This document shows, piece after piece, positions 25,001 through 50,253 of a DNA stretch of 64,000 bases. Source of the DNA: Acorus gramineus (taxonomy: Eukaryota; Streptophyta; Magnoliopsida; Acorales; Acoraceae). Location of the stretch: assembly GCA_030737835.1 (NCBI GenBank), contig JAUJYN010000050.1:537908-601907 (forward strand), in the 5' to 3' direction. Below the pieces are notes generated by a model. The model saw only the letters and a program-made list of their open reading frames with translations, was not told where the DNA came from and did not search any database. Position 1 is the first letter of the stretch, and every line of letters starts with the position of its first letter. Made by a program: the position numbers and the translations under genes.

Positions 25001-28000
25001 TCTTTAGCCAAATTAATTAAGAACTTACTTGGGAATGTCACGTCCTGGATGAACCTCTCGAAAAGAAAGAGTCCGAGAAGACCCGATCCAAATACATAAA
25101 TGTAGCTTATTGCTGCCATAAGATGATACCAAGCAAATAAAGTTAAGTACTTTAGGTTTAAAATTTTGTTTACAAATAAATCCATTTACCTCTCTCTCAA
25201 GTTCAAGTTTATAATATCATAAAAATCCCAAGTTAAAAATAAAACATAAAAGCATTTATTATATAGCAATGTCAGATTATGATGGTTGATCAATGAAATC
25301 GATCCCTTGATAATGACATTAAAGTTTCCTTAGAATGTTCGAACCTGTAGCTGTCTTGACATTGGAAAAGAATGTGGCAGAGAGGAATGCGAACACTATC
25401 TGTAAATTTATGTATATGAAGAAGAACACAAACTGTACGCTGTAGTTGTTCGATGTGAAAGATCTCAGACCTGTACGAAAGAGCCAATTTGCTTGCAATG
25501 GTGAGAGCCCTTAACACTCTATATTACCTGATTTTACTTCACGAAGATAGATAACGAAAATGTACCTATTAGTGATCCAAACACCACTAGTGACAACACA
25601 TAAACCGATGATATAACAAGGAAATACGCATAGGAAATCATCCAGTAAGGACCATCGTTAAGCCCATGCATTTTCATCATGATCCTTAAGTTCCCTTGCT
25701 TCTCATAAACAAGATAAACTAAAATAGCCTGCACAATGGGATCAAAGCAGAAGTCAGTGTTTGTTGTTGAAGCACCCTGGATAAGTAGAACTAACTTGCA
25801 GAATTTGTTGGTTCAGATCACTTATTCCTGAAACTCAAGTTAATAAAGAAATCTGTAGATGGATTAATCTATAATAAAATCTAAGCCTGAAGTAACATGT
25901 CATGTACAAACTGCATGTTCACATGTCTCAACTTTCATCAGACATCAAAGTATATAATATAGTAAAAATACTTTGTGAGAAAATCTGCATTTATCATGGT
26001 GTCTGGCAGATTGGAAATCTGTTTTTCAACTGCCATTAAGATAATCTAGCCTCGTATCATTGCCTCTGTAAGATACACTAAAGTGTCTTAATTTCATATA
26101 TGTGAAGGATATATATTGTATCATTCATCTTTGGCATGCTTTGTCTAATGAGAATTGTTTTCTCTTCTATATATCAGAAGTCATGAAGTGTAGAACCTTG
26201 GGATTTAATGAGAAGATGTTATACCCACCTCAATTGTGTAGATCTTTGGACTCTAGTTTCCTATTGATTCTATGTTTTTCCTTCTTCTTTTGCATCATTG
26301 GAACTACTGAAATTCTATCCTAGGTTGAGTCATAAGCTTGAATATTAATTATAGAGGCCTTGTATAATGTTCGTAAACAGAACACTGTTTCAACTCACCG
26401 GAAGAAGCAACTCAATGACCCATGTGAAAAAAAGTGGACCCAAGATGGTTGAAACATTCAGCTTGCTGGTTCCTGTTGCAAGTTTAGGCATTTCTCTCAC
26501 ATATTCAAGGAGCATTTTCACATTGGTTCCTCTGATGAACTGAAGGTAGGAATTTGAAACCTGTAATCATATAGACAGATTATTTATACATTTATCAAAA
26601 CTGGGTAGATCAAACTATTTAAAATGTTAAGAATAAGCAATTTTTTGTATGCCTTGCATTCAGTTTTCAAGACAAGCATGCCTTTTGCTTACATGGCCAA
26701 TGTCATTATAAAATATCACAATTTCTAGCAAGCATAGTGATGATTAATTTTCAAATATGTTTAATAGATCTTCATTTGTCAAACATGTCAAATAAAATTC
26801 AGGGTCAAAGAATAACCATAATATGGGGAGCTCGACATCCATGGATGTCGTAAAGCTTCTCATGTAGGTGGTTAGGCCTCGAGTAACACTGTATGGTAAT
26901 TGGCACATTTATAAGGCAATATTTGAAAACAGGTTTGGATAGCTTTAGGAAATTCCGCTTTTGCAATAATGTTAATTTAGTCCAAATTTGTTTCCAAATG
27001 CACCTCAGCCATCCCAGCTTTTGAAAAAAGTTAAAGCTTTTAGTTATAAAAAAAAGCTTTCCAAGAATCTAACAAAATATGTTTCCTAGAAAGTTGTTTT
27101 CAAAAGATCTTTGAAGTGAAAAGTCATTTTTCAAACTCATTTCCAAACGCACCCTGAGTAATAAATATTCGTAAAATCCAATGAACTGATTGAAGCCACG
27201 TTAATATTGTATAAATTTACTGGTATAAAATTTCTTCCAAGGAATCTTTTGAGGCTTAAATGGCTCTTCTTTGTTTATACAACTTTTATTTTTCTCTTTC
27301 CATTAGTTGATTCTATGATCCTAGATCATCCCTGTTGGTGTTTTAGTTAATAAATAGTGATTCTGCAGGTGAGCTAGAAGAGGTTTCTCATCTGTTTTCA
27401 GTAGCTACATTTATAAGCATTCATAATTCAAGAGCTTCCATATACTCTATACATATAAACTGATATATTGATGTTATTCCATTTCTATATCTTAGATTTC
27501 ACTTTATTATTCACAGATAGAATTTACCAACATTACCTCCCCAATGATGTTGTGAAACACAAAAAAACATTGTTGACTGCAATATCCTACTGCTTAGTCT
27601 ACCAAATTTGAAATTCAGGCTACTTAGTTGGATATATTACATATTGGATTACTATGATCAGCATCTGTTCAGGAGAATGTGAAAAGAGTCATTTTGAATC
27701 TTTAGATTGTCGTTGTATTGAATGCTTACCGCATTTACAGACCGGAGGATTCGTGTATTCCCAGCACCATTATTGCTTCCGTTATACCAGATATGCACAT
27801 TGAATTCAGTCTCCTTCGTATTCAAGAAATCATATGCTGCATCAGAAATAATTTTGGTGAGCAACCATCGTGAAATGAAGATCAGTAACAAGTGTTTGTA
27901 TAACACTAACCTCCAGGAACCTGAGGGATCTCTCCTTGGTAAGCAGAAGCAACCTCCTTCCTCATTACCGAAGAACTGTTCCGCCATAAAAGCAAACCTT

Positions 28001-30083
28001 GCACACACTGTACACCTGAATCATAATTACAGATCGAAGAGAACACTCAGAAAACAAAGGAAAATATTAATACTTGGTTATTCTTGCAATCACTTTTGCA
28101 CACGATTTGAATTTATTTTGGAAGTATATACTTCTACAAAACAAATGTAACACATAGAAGAATGAATTGAATGCAAACATTTTTACGTTATTCATAGTAT
28201 ATATTGGCATTGTAGAATATATATTGTGTTAGATGATTTCATATGTTGTGTTAGGTGACATGGTATCTGTATGAATGATTTTAGAAGTGTCTTGAGTGTA
28301 ACAACGCGGAAAACAAATGTTTACCTTGCATGAGTGGAATACTTTCAATTTGGCTGGAAACAAAGATATCGAGGCCTGGTTCGCAGCGCTGTTGGATGAT
28401 GTACATGGTGCTATCGGGAAGGAAAGCCGGTTCGAGGAAGTATGTCGATGGATTAGAAGCACTGGTTCCCTGGTAAATTCAAGTTATTCTTGTTATTTCA
28501 CTGAATTCTAACAATTCAAGTGAACATGTAAAATCCTTTCTTACCAGTATATACTTCTCTGACATCTTCAGGACATCTACAGAGCCAGTTGGACTCGAGA
28601 AATCCTCATGTGAAGCATCACCAAATAGGTTCATTCCCAGTCCTGTTAAGAGATCAATAAATAGAAATCAATCATATTTTTTGGTGGGTAAGTGTTTTTT
28701 TATTTTTATTAAATCTTTTCCTATCAGTAGGAATAATACTTGAATCCAGGACTACTCGATGAAGAGGGATAACATCTGACGACCTGCTTAGAGGTAATTC
28801 AATACTCATTCAAACATGTTTTCAAACGCTACTTAAGCAACAAAAATTAACTCACTCTGTGCGAGGCTCTGGTTCCCCCCAGTGAGAAAAACCATGACAG
28901 GGCATGAATCTTCATCCACGCACGTCGACTTCCCCCGCACCACCCTAGTCTCAGGCACCTGGACCAGCGCCGGCCACCTTGTGGGGTTGGGCACGGGGCA
29001 AGGCATCTTCTGCCCCGGCCCCATCTTCAAGTACTTCATCTCGCATGAGAACTCACACGTTGTCCTGTTCGCCGAGGGCATGTGCTCGCAGTTGCATTCG
29101 CAAGTGTCAGTGCTGGTGGCGGTGAAGACGGAATCGACCATCCTCTGGATGCCATAGAGCATGAGGCAGAGCACCGCAGGGAAGATCACGAGCCCGATGT
29201 TTGTTCGCATATTACGCTTCTGCACATGTGCCACATGTATGTTATAATTGCTTGATCGAATGCATGAACACCCAATAAATCATTCTTCTAACAATCTTCT
29301 TTACAAGCTTTGCATTAGATTTCATGCACTGTGTTATGATTCAGTCTTGAATTTTTCATGTGGGTTCAATCCAGATTTTCTTCTCATTGGGTATATGATA
29401 AGATAATGGATGAATTTGGTTTTGGGGTTTATTGAAAAACAGAGCATTTGGTTGTTTTACATTGTTTGATCAAATGCATGGCCACCCAATAACACATTCT
29501 TTTAACAATCTTCTTTACAAGCATTGCATTAGATATCATGCAATATATGTTGTGATTCAGTCTTCAATTTTCATGTTCAATCCAAATTTTCTTCTCATTG
29601 TGTATATGAATGGATATGCATGGATGAATTTGGTTTTTGGTTTTGTTCTTTTAATTGTTTGATCAGATGCATGACCTCCCAATAACACATTCTTTAACAA
29701 TCTTCTTTACAAGCATTGCATTAGATTTCATGCACTATATGTTATGACTCAGTCTTCAATTTTCATGCGGGTTCAATCCAAATTACCTTCTCATTCAGTA
29801 TATGATAATGATGGAATGCATGGATCGGATTAATTGGGTTTTTTTGGTTTCTGAAACACAAACATTTGGTTGTTTTCATTGTTTCGATCAAATGCATGGC
29901 TACCCATTACATTAAACAATCTTCACAACATCATTTTATAAATAAATCTCTTCAAACATATATGATCGAATTCATCCATGCAAAAAGAAATGATTATATA
30001 TAGGGGACCTGCAATGACAAATTCTTTCTCAACAGGGCGTGTGTTTGGGTCCAAAAACCAGCCGCACCACGTGAATCCGCCAT
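22084..30083 (-). CDS. ABCA: ABC transporter A family half-transporter, 18 exons
   Basis: This is a membrane ATPase of the plant ABCA half-size class (TMD then NBD); the substrate cannot be read from sequence. Exons in order: 30009-30083, 28856-29219, 28545-28642, 28325-28469, 27911-28015, 27730-27836, 26399-26560, 25566-25728, 25345-25470, 25029-25112, 24581-24939, 23963-24163, 23723-23832, 23565-23649, 23361-23489, 23168-23273, 22921-23009, 22084-22383. All introns obey GT/AG. The total is 2808 nt, or 935 codons plus stop, the usual family length. The N-terminus [18 protein letters not shown] leads into a first TM in exon 2 and then a Cys-rich loop. Further TMs lie in exons 7-11. Walker [10 protein letters not shown] is in exon 12, signature [10 protein letters not shown] in exon 15, and Walker [14 protein letters not shown] in exon 16. 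Nothing is broken. Confidence 0.93.
29244..29960. repeat. Tandem repeat of about 210 bp in ABCA intron 1
   Basis: Three diverged units start near 29244, 29460 and 29660, with a partial fourth near 29878. Each holds TTGATC(A/G)AATGCATG, CACATTCTT, AACAATCTTCTTTACAAGC, TGCATTAGAT and TTCAATCCA motifs in the same order. They occupy almost all of intron 1 downstream of the start exon. Confidence 0.8.
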
Positions 30084-30101
30084 GGACGATGATGATGAAG
30101 A

Positions 30102-30181
30102 AACTCTGTTTTTTTTTTTTTTTTTTTTGTAGTTTTTTGTTGAGAGGTTCACCCTTTATGGGTTGAGAGAGAGAGAGAGAG
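30102..30181 (-). repeat. Poly-T tract and GA repeat in the ABCA 5' leader
   Basis: A T run (about 30108-30128, A on the gene strand) and a GA microsatellite at about 30167-30181 (CT on the gene strand) lie just upstream of the ABCA start codon. CT-rich leaders are common in plant genes. No other regulatory site can be supported. Confidence 0.5.
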
Positions 30182-30539
30182 GAATGAAAAGAAAGGTTGA
30201 TATTTTGTGTTTGAATTGGGTATGACTGTTTGTTCTTCTAACAGAGAGGAACAGCTTTTTCACAACCGTTGTGATATTTAAAGATCCCTTCTAAATGCAA
30301 GGAAGGCGTTTCACAGAAGTAATGGTGATTAAGTTACTAATTAAGTTAACATAATTAGATTTTTTTTTATATAGCATTCAAGTATTACAATACAAGAGAA
30401 AATAAAAACATTCAAATAATTAAGTTTCTAGAATTAGCCAATTCTAGTGGTCCATATTTAAAAAATGGCACTTTTGAGATTGATTATTTAAATCTTTTTG
30501 GGTTTTGGATTTGATGAGTCAAGTTAATCAAAAGTATTT

Positions 30540-30635
30540 GTCCCGCCCGGCTGTAGCCTGATCCAGTCCGTACCCCTAAAAATAGGGTGGAATGTTGTAG
30601 CCCCTCAAGGCTGTGTACCAAAAAAAAAAAAAAAA
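30540..30635 (+). mobile_element. Short poly-A retroposon, probably a 5'-truncated SINE
   Basis: A body of about 80 nt is followed by a poly-A tract and flanked by perfect 19-bp direct repeats (30521-30539 and 30636-30654, beginning AAGTTAATCAAAAG). GATCCAGTCC at 30560-30569 resembles a pol III B box, but there is no room for an A box upstream, so the 5' part appears to be missing. The body can form small stems (GGCT/AGCC, CCCT/AGGG, AGCC/GGCT). The target duplications and tail indicate L1-type retroposition. The source family was not recognised. Confidence 0.7.
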
Positions 30636-31092
30636 AAGTTAATCAAAAGTATTTCTTCTGCTCATTTTTTCGGGATGATCAATAAAATTAAAAAATGAAG
30701 ATGGGGATTAAGTTTGTCATGTTTTTTTCTCATAACCACTACAAGAGATCTTGCATGATCAAATGTGTTAACCATATATGCATTAAGAAACGTCCATGTA
30801 GTATGAAATTATATAATATATGTACCAATGAAATCCATACTTCTAGACATTTGTGTTCTCTTTCTGACATTTAAATGGCATATGTAACTGAAATTTTTTA
30901 CTTTCTATATAGTATATATTAAAAAAAAGTGAAACCTAGATCTAACGTTGTTAGTTTGAAATCTTTTACCATATCTTGATAATCATTAAATGGGTAATTA
31001 GCATTTTTAACCCCTGAAAATTCAATATTTACAAAAATAGCCCCCCCACCCGAATATTTGCAAAAACTAGACCTGGTGACATTTTACACTGA

Positions 31093-31116
31093 AGACGGAT
31101 TATATATAATCCGTCT
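31093..31116. repeat. Perfect palindrome in MULE left TIR
   Basis: AGACGGATTATA and its complement make a 24-nt perfect palindrome (half-site AGACGG, AT-rich centre). Related palindromes lie at about 31185-31214 (imperfect), 36952-36975 (nearly perfect) and 37039-37064 (26 nt, perfect). All lie within or next to the element ends, which would suit paired transposase-binding sites. That role is inference. Confidence 0.85.
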
Positions 31117-31767
31117 CCAGTGTTGCAACCCGATGTTGTAAAAATAGCCCCCCCCCCCATAAAAAATAACCAAGTGTTTATACCGGAGACGACATATATA
31201 TATATGCCGTCCCCGCTGCCAAGCCCAAAAACACCAAAAATTTCACCTGTTTTGTCCCTCTTTCACCCACCCACCCGTTTCCAACCCCGAAAAATCATCA
31301 AAAACAAGTTTGAATCCGAAGGTAAACATCAAAACCCTAAATGTTCTTGAATTTTATGTGTTTCTTTGTCAATTGTTTTGATTTTATTGATTAAATTAGG
31401 GTTTTTATAAAAAATCCTAAATGTTGAATGTTGAATTTATTTATTATTGGAATGTTGATTGTATGATGTTTTGTTAAGTGAAATGCGAATTTTTTTAGGG
31501 TTTTGGTTATTTTAAAATGTCTTATTTGTCAAAATAAACTTTTAAATCTTAAAAAAATTTGAAATTTTTTTTAAAAATTGTATGGCCTTAGGAAATAATT
31601 CAATGGCCTCTTAGTAAACATTTTAAAAAAATCAAAGGCTATTTTTAGGAAATATGCTTTGTATGTGTTGCATGAATGTTTTTTGTGTTTAATGTGTATG
31701 TGTTGGATGGATTTTATTATTATGAATTTAGAAATATATTTACTAAGTTGAATAATTTATGGTTTAG

Positions 31768-34433
31768 ATGGTAAAGAAATCCGATGTCCCGTTAATGTAC
31801 TCTTTTAACGGGAGGATTGTTCGAACCGAAGATAGTTCATTTTATGAAGGTGGTACCATGAAAACCACCATCATAAATAAGAAGATCTCTTATGTCGATT
31901 TACTCCAAATGATGTACCATTTGACGGGGACCGATCCAAGTCTTTACAAATTGTCCATGACTGCTGTGCATCCAACTCACGACGGAAAGTGTTTGGGTGC
32001 CCCTCTCGAAGATGATATGGGGGTGAAAGTTATGATAATGATGTACCCAAAGCACGCGCATATCATTCAAATATGGTTAGAGAAGGAAGAGATCATACAA
32101 AGAGGCCGTGGCGCGATGAATTATGATGCAGAAGATTCATATCCTTCCATTGTTCGTGAACCATATCAACCTTCATCGTCGTCGTTTGTTCCGTGCACCC
32201 AAGAGAATATGATTGATGCAACACCGACCAATGCCTATGGGAGTGTGAATATACCACATTTGTAAGTATTGTGAATTTATAGGATGTTTTTGGTGGGTGT
32301 ATTCATATATGTAAGTATATTGTGTTTGCATTTATAGGTCCCCATTTCATGACATGGGTTGGGACGATATTCGTGAAGGAATTGAAGTGAACAATGAAGG
32401 AGAAGAAGATCAAGAAGGGGGAGAAGAAGAAGATCAAGATTGGGGAGAAGAAGAAGATCAAGAAGCGGAAGAAGAAGCGGATGATGATGAAGATACCGAA
32501 GAAGAAGAAGAAGAAGAAGAAGAGGAACCTGATAGTGAGGAGGACCATGATGTGAGGAGAACTGCCATCAGTGAATATGGTGTTCCTCAAATGTTTCCTA
32601 CACGTGAGCTTATGGAGCAGGCGGTGGCTGAAAATGTCCATCCATGCATTTATGAAATCGGATCTTCTTCGTGTAATGAACTTGAGGTTGGTCAGCTTTT
32701 CGCGAATAAGAAGTCACTCATTAATGCTGTCCGAACCTGGAGCATAAAGAAATGCGCACAATGTCATGTGGTGAAATCAAATGCAGAAAAATACGCCGTT
32801 AAGTGCATAAATGATGAATGTAATTGGAGATTATATGCGAGGAGGGTCGGTGGTTCAGAAATGTTCAAGATTTCCACTCTGAGAGTTCCTCATACATGCT
32901 TGGATCCTCTTCTCAGTTCAAATCACAGACAATTTAGTTCTGATTATATCTCACAGCTGATTATGCCAACGATTCGTCATAATTTGAGAATCAGTGCTAC
33001 TGAGATAATGGACAGGATACGTGCTGATCATCACTACACAATTTCATATTCAAAGGCAAACCGTGCCAAATGGAAGGCTATGGAGAGGATATTTGGAAAT
33101 TGGGAGGAATCATATGCTGAGTTGCCTCTATATGTTGATGCCTTGAGGAGGTCTAATCCAGGAACAACTGTGTTCTTCGAAGGCCCTGTCATACAAGAGA
33201 ATAACATGGGCAGACCGATCCGACAGTTTGAACGTGTTTTTTGGGCATTCGGTCCAGCCTTAGAGGCTTTCAAACATTGTCGTCCATTGGTTTGCATCGA
33301 TGGAACACATCTGTATGGAAAGTATAAAGGAATCTCCTGATAGCCACTGCTTGCGATGCAGAAAATGGTTTGCTTCCGATAGCCTTTGCTATAGTTGAAT
33401 CTGAGAACAGAAGCAGTTGGACCTTCTTCCTTTGGAACTTGTTCTTTTCTGTTGGTGGTATAAACAATTTGTGTGTCATATCTGATCGGCACTTGGGCAT
33501 CATAGCAGGCATGAAGGATATTGAGGAATCAAGCAATGTAACATGGCACCATCGTTTCTGTATGAGACACATGATAGACAACTTCAAAAAACATGTAAAA
33601 TCAAAGGAGTTGAGTGACCAGGTGTGGAGGGCTGCCACCTTGAAATGTCCAAATCAATTTGCTGATGAAATGCGAAAGATTCTTACTGCCTCCTCACAAG
33701 CTCGCACATGGCTTGATCAAGTCCCTCCACAAACATGGGCCCTTTGTTATGACGATGGCCGTCGTCATGGCACGATGACCACCAATAGAGCTGAAAGCAT
33801 GAACAGTGTCTTGAAAGGTGTAAGAGGGTTGCCAATCACTGCCATATTACAACAGACATTCATACGAGTGTCAGAGTATTTTTATACAAGGCGTGAATCG
33901 GCCGAGAGCATGTCAGGTGAACATGTGCCATCTATGCAGCAACATTTGGAGAGAACTGCACATGATGCAAGGGCGATGTTAGTAAGAAGGCTTGATAGAT
34001 CAGAATTCAATGTCCAAGACAAGAATGCGGTTATGTACATTGTTTTCCTATATCTGACAATGCAGAATGTCAATGTCATGTTCCGAAGTTGTTTCACTAT
34101 CCATGTGCACATGTCATAGCGGCCTGTGGGTATGCTCGTATTAGTCCTGGGAGATATGTGTCACATTGGCTTTCCTCAGAGTCATATAGACACACTTATG
34201 AACCCCGATTCCACTCCGTTGATGATAAAAGTCGTTGGCCGATTCCTACGGAAAACGATCCCATCTTCATCCCACCAAATGTTAGGAGACAAGCGGGGCG
34301 CCCTGTATCAACTCGCCGACGTATGCATATGGACTCCAGGGATCCAAGTCTGAGATATACATGTTCAATATGTCATGAGAAAGGCCATAGAAAAAATAAA
34401 TGTCCACGTAGAAATACAAATGCTGGTAATTGA
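31768..34433 (+). pseudogene. MURA-like (MULE) transposase, two frameshifts
   Basis: Exon 1 (31768-32261) starts MVKKSDVPLMYSF and gives an N-terminal MuDR-type domain. The donor GTAAGT at 32262 and acceptor AG at 32336-32337 join in frame to exon 2 (32338 on). An acidic Glu/Asp tract (about 32390-32545) follows, then a Cys/His DNA-binding-like region (about 32670-32900). The DDE core has CIDGTHLYGKYKG, ISDRHLGI and TTNRAESMNS. A SWIM finger reads CQCHVPKLFHYPCAH, and a CCHC knuckle reads CSICHEKGHRKNKC near the end. Two apparent one-base deletions break the frame: near 33334, just after the first catalytic Asp region, and near 34045, before the SWIM finger. All three catalytic acidic residues are present, so the lesions look recent. 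Sequencing error is not excluded. Confidence 0.88.
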
Positions 34434-34506
34434 TGTTAAATATGATTGTGATATGATGATGAATGTTCAATTGTTTGAGTAGATATTAACTTGTGTTCAA
34501 ATTACA

Positions 34507-36721
34507 GGTGATGGACATCCGTGAGTGGCATGGACCCGTCGTGGATGATTTGCTGTATTTTCAGGGATCTCATAGGTCTCATCATGGATTCCAGGGCAAG
34601 GTATGACAAATGATGTGTTTTTCTCTAATGTTATTCTTCATATATGATTTTTTTCTTACTTGAATATATAATTTCCTTAAACAGACCGACTCCTCCAAGT
34701 TTACGATCCACATGGTGGCATTGCGTCACTGGGTCATGGATCCACGCATCGAGCCATACGTGAGGGCATCGGGGTTGTATTATTTGACAGAGATGGGATA
34801 TACCAGATCAGATCATCGACTTCTACAAGCACTGACTGAGAGATGGAGACCAGAGACCAACACATTTCATCTGCGACATGGCGAGATGACAATTACACTT
34901 CAGGACGTTGCTATTCTGACTGGACTACCCATTGATGGCAAGCCCGTGACTGGTATCACAGACCACGATGATTGGGCCAGCGTCTGTTAGGAGCTGTTAG
35001 GTGTTGGCCCCCCTGCAGATAAGATCAAGGGTGGAAGAATTTTTCTCTCATGGCTTAAAGAAACCTTCAGCATCGTACCAGATGTTGAATTGGACGACGA
35101 TATCCTCCAGCAGTATGCACGTGCATACATCTTATTTGTGCTTGGATCAACAATCTTCGCCGATGGCACAGGAAATAAGATACATGCGTGCTACCTTCAT
35201 TTATTCAGAGATTTTGAGGATGCTGGTCGATATTCATGGGGTGCAGCTGCGTTGGCCCACTTATATAGAGCATTGTACAGAGGTAGTGTGCTTGGATAGA
35301 GGATGTTGGCAGGATCTCATGGTTTTTGTTCTTTGCTACAGGTAATATGCAAACCTCAATTTTCATCCATACATACTAAATTTGTTTTTTTTCCTGTGTT
35401 ACTAAAGATTTTGTTCTAATGCAGCTATGGTCGTGGGAGAGATTACATGTGGGACGACCGTCATTGCATGATCCGGATTTTATTCTTGGAGATCGACCTT
35501 TGGGAGCAAGGTAATGTCAATATTTTCATCTTCTTTTGTCAATTCATAGAAGATCATATATCATTAAATTCGATATTTCAGGTGGAAGGTGACTCAGAGG
35601 TTTGATGAAAATTCGCGTGTTCTGATATACTATAGAGCACAACTGGACTATCAGCTTCAGTCGCAGGTGACTATACAATTAGTCATATATTTCACAAATG
35701 ATATATTCTACGTTAATTGTCATACTAATTATATATTTGGTTTTTGGTAGGTTATATGGCAGCCTTATTCTGGGACATATGAGACACTACCACCTGCATG
35801 TATGGATCATATGGAGTTGTGGACGGCTAGGGTCTCACTGATTTGCTTTGACATTGTGGAGATGCACGTCAATTTGGATGGCATCAGGACATTCCATCTG
35901 ATGTAGAGGCCATCGACCGGGTAAACAGACGAGGTAGACAGGATGTGAATTGGATAGTTTTTCACCAGACTTATATCGAGCGTTGGGACCAACGATTGGA
36001 TCACATCCACCAATTCTCTCATACCCGGAGTTCGAGGAGATATATGGAGTGGTACTGGGAGAGAACAGTCAGACATATCACACCTCCACCACCCCCACAG
36101 TACCATCCAGGCTATGTCGCACCAAATTCGGTAAGAATTTTAAACGCGTGTTACATTTTTAGATAGTGATAAATGATTTTATATTACTTATCATATTGAA
36201 ACTTTTGTTAACAGGGGGGAGTTACACAGAACATTACCGAGGTGCTTGCAAGGGGGTTGGTCTTATACCCCGACTGCGGTGAGTGGGATCGTATAGTTGT
36301 TGTGGCACGGGACTATGCAGATGCGATGATGGGAGACATGGGACAACCTTCGAGTACCCCCAGTGCATCTACAGATGCTGATGATTCTGAGGATGTGGTA
36401 GATGATAGTTTCGCTCACACGGAATTCACCATTGATGAGTTCTTCAATGATGTACGACTCGATGCAGAGATCGATGAGCAACCACAACAACCAGCCCCAG
36501 CTCCTGATCGAGCTCCACAGATGACACTCCAGACATATACTCGTGGACCACGCAGGGTTTGGTGTACTTCTACTACTGCCAGTCGGGGATCGGGCGAACA
36601 ATTTACCACTCCACCACAATCAGGTGTGCCGCCATCCACAGCAACTGACGTACCCTCTTCATCAGCACCTCCTGCTCCGAGAAAAGCCAAAAAGAAAGGA
36701 CTTATGAGAATATTTGGATGA
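34507..36721 (+). pseudogene. Plant mobile domain (aminotransferase-like) gene of the MULE
   Basis: This is a multi-exon frame after an acceptor near 34506. It contains MDIREWHGPVVDDLL, then (about 34685) a domain with VRASGLYYLTEMGY, LTERWRPETNTFHL, MTITLQDVAILTGLPIDG and later LWSWERLHVGRPS (about 35425). These are hallmarks of the plant mobile domain of MAIN/MAIL1 proteins and some transposons. An in-frame TAG at 34988, where a Glu codon is expected, interrupts it. Frame breaks also occur near 35285 and 35865. The C-terminal low-complexity part reads open to 36721. A donor-like GTAATT at the end of the transposase frame and an acceptor at 34506 could fuse the two genes in one transcript. 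Confidence 0.78.
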
Positions 36722-37164
36722 TTGTATTTCTGTTGGATGTAAAACACTTTTATTATATTCATGCATTTTCATTTCTGTGTATTGTATTTATGTATTTTCA
36801 TTGGTGTTTAGAAACAGGAGTCAAGTGATTATAATGGATTTATGTAAATATCAATGCATTTTTATTATATTTATGCATGTTCAAGCAGGAATTTTTATAC
36901 AGGTGAGATAGCCAAAGTTGTATACAATCCAAAAATAAAAAAAAAAACTGAAGACGGGTTGTATATAACCCGTCTCCAGTGTAAATCCACATGGGGGCCC
37001 ATTTACCTTTGTAAATGGGTCACACGGAATTTAAACTGGAGACGGATTATATATAATCCGTCTCTAGTGTAAAATATCACCGGGGCTAGTTTTTGCAAAT
37101 ATTCGGGTGGCGGGACTAATTTTACAAATTTTCAATTTTCGGGGGTTAAAAGTGCTAATTACCC

Positions 37165-37955
37165 TCATTAAATTGTTACCAAATGAAAGGCATCAACATC
37201 ATATTCCTATAAACAGACACATACATGGATTCATGTTCATTTATATATTTAGGGTCCCTTATATATCCGTGTTTTGGCCTATTATGGGTTTGAAAATCAA
37301 ACTTAATTCAAACTCATATTTAAACACACTCTTCATTATAATAAAATAGCTATTACAGAACATGGTTTTCAAGTTTCACATGTAAAATGTCAGCATTTAG
37401 GAAGTTGAGAAAAGTGAGATTTTTAACAAACTCACATTCTAGTGTTTGAAACAGCTTTTAAGTAAAAGTTGGTGTTAAAACCCCTTCCAAAGAGACCCTA
37501 AACAAATGAGCATTGTTGCATACAGAATTGTATTTGAATTCAGCTAAGCATGCAGTCATATTTTGTCTAATGAAATATATACTTCATTTAACATCAGTAT
37601 ATATGTTTATTTTTTAAAAAGATACAACACAGTAAAAAAAAATCAAAACAAATTGCATATAAGACTATATCCAACAACATCCTAGACAAATAAATGATAC
37701 AAGCTCATTTATCTCATACAACAACAGGAACCAAAATAAGATGAAATTCACAAAAAGAATCATCGTGATATATTAATTTCAGTAACCCAAACAGTTCCTA
37801 TACAACCCCACCAGTAGGGGGCCTTGAATGATATACCCAGAGGAAGATGAATTGAACAAATATCAAGGGAAAAAAAGATCACACCGCAACCGAAATATCG
37901 TGCTCTACAATCTGAGATCTATAAAGAGCAACTGCTCTGCAAGACCAGTGGATGA
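37165..37955. other. Spacer between MULE and LIP1 3' end
   Basis: AT-rich. A possible small MITE at about 37246-37502 has ends resembling TTTAGGGTC(C/T)C in inverted order, with no target duplication fixed. The minus-strand LIP1 3' UTR should lie at its right edge. Confidence 0.35.

Positions 37956-50253
<12,298 letters not shown>

Larger units (their letters stand above)
30992..37164 (+). mobile_element. Mutator-like element (6.17 kb) with transposase and plant mobile domain gene
   Basis: The terminal inverted repeats are about 130 bp. The left end starts GGGTAATTAGCATTTTTAAC and the reverse complement of the right end starts GGGTAATTAGCACTTTTAAC. Perfect 9-bp target duplications TCATTAAAT lie at 30983-30991 and 37165-37173. 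The interior carries a MURA-like transposase gene and a plant-mobile-domain gene on the same strand, both with lesions. Target site and TIR preservation suggest a fairly young insertion. It lies between the ABCA promoter side and the 3' end of the LIP1 gene. Confidence 0.95.

Noticed and set aside
27722..28150. 142-codon plus-strand frame
   Set aside because: It is antisense to ABCA exons 5 and 6, which have clear splice sites and family motifs.
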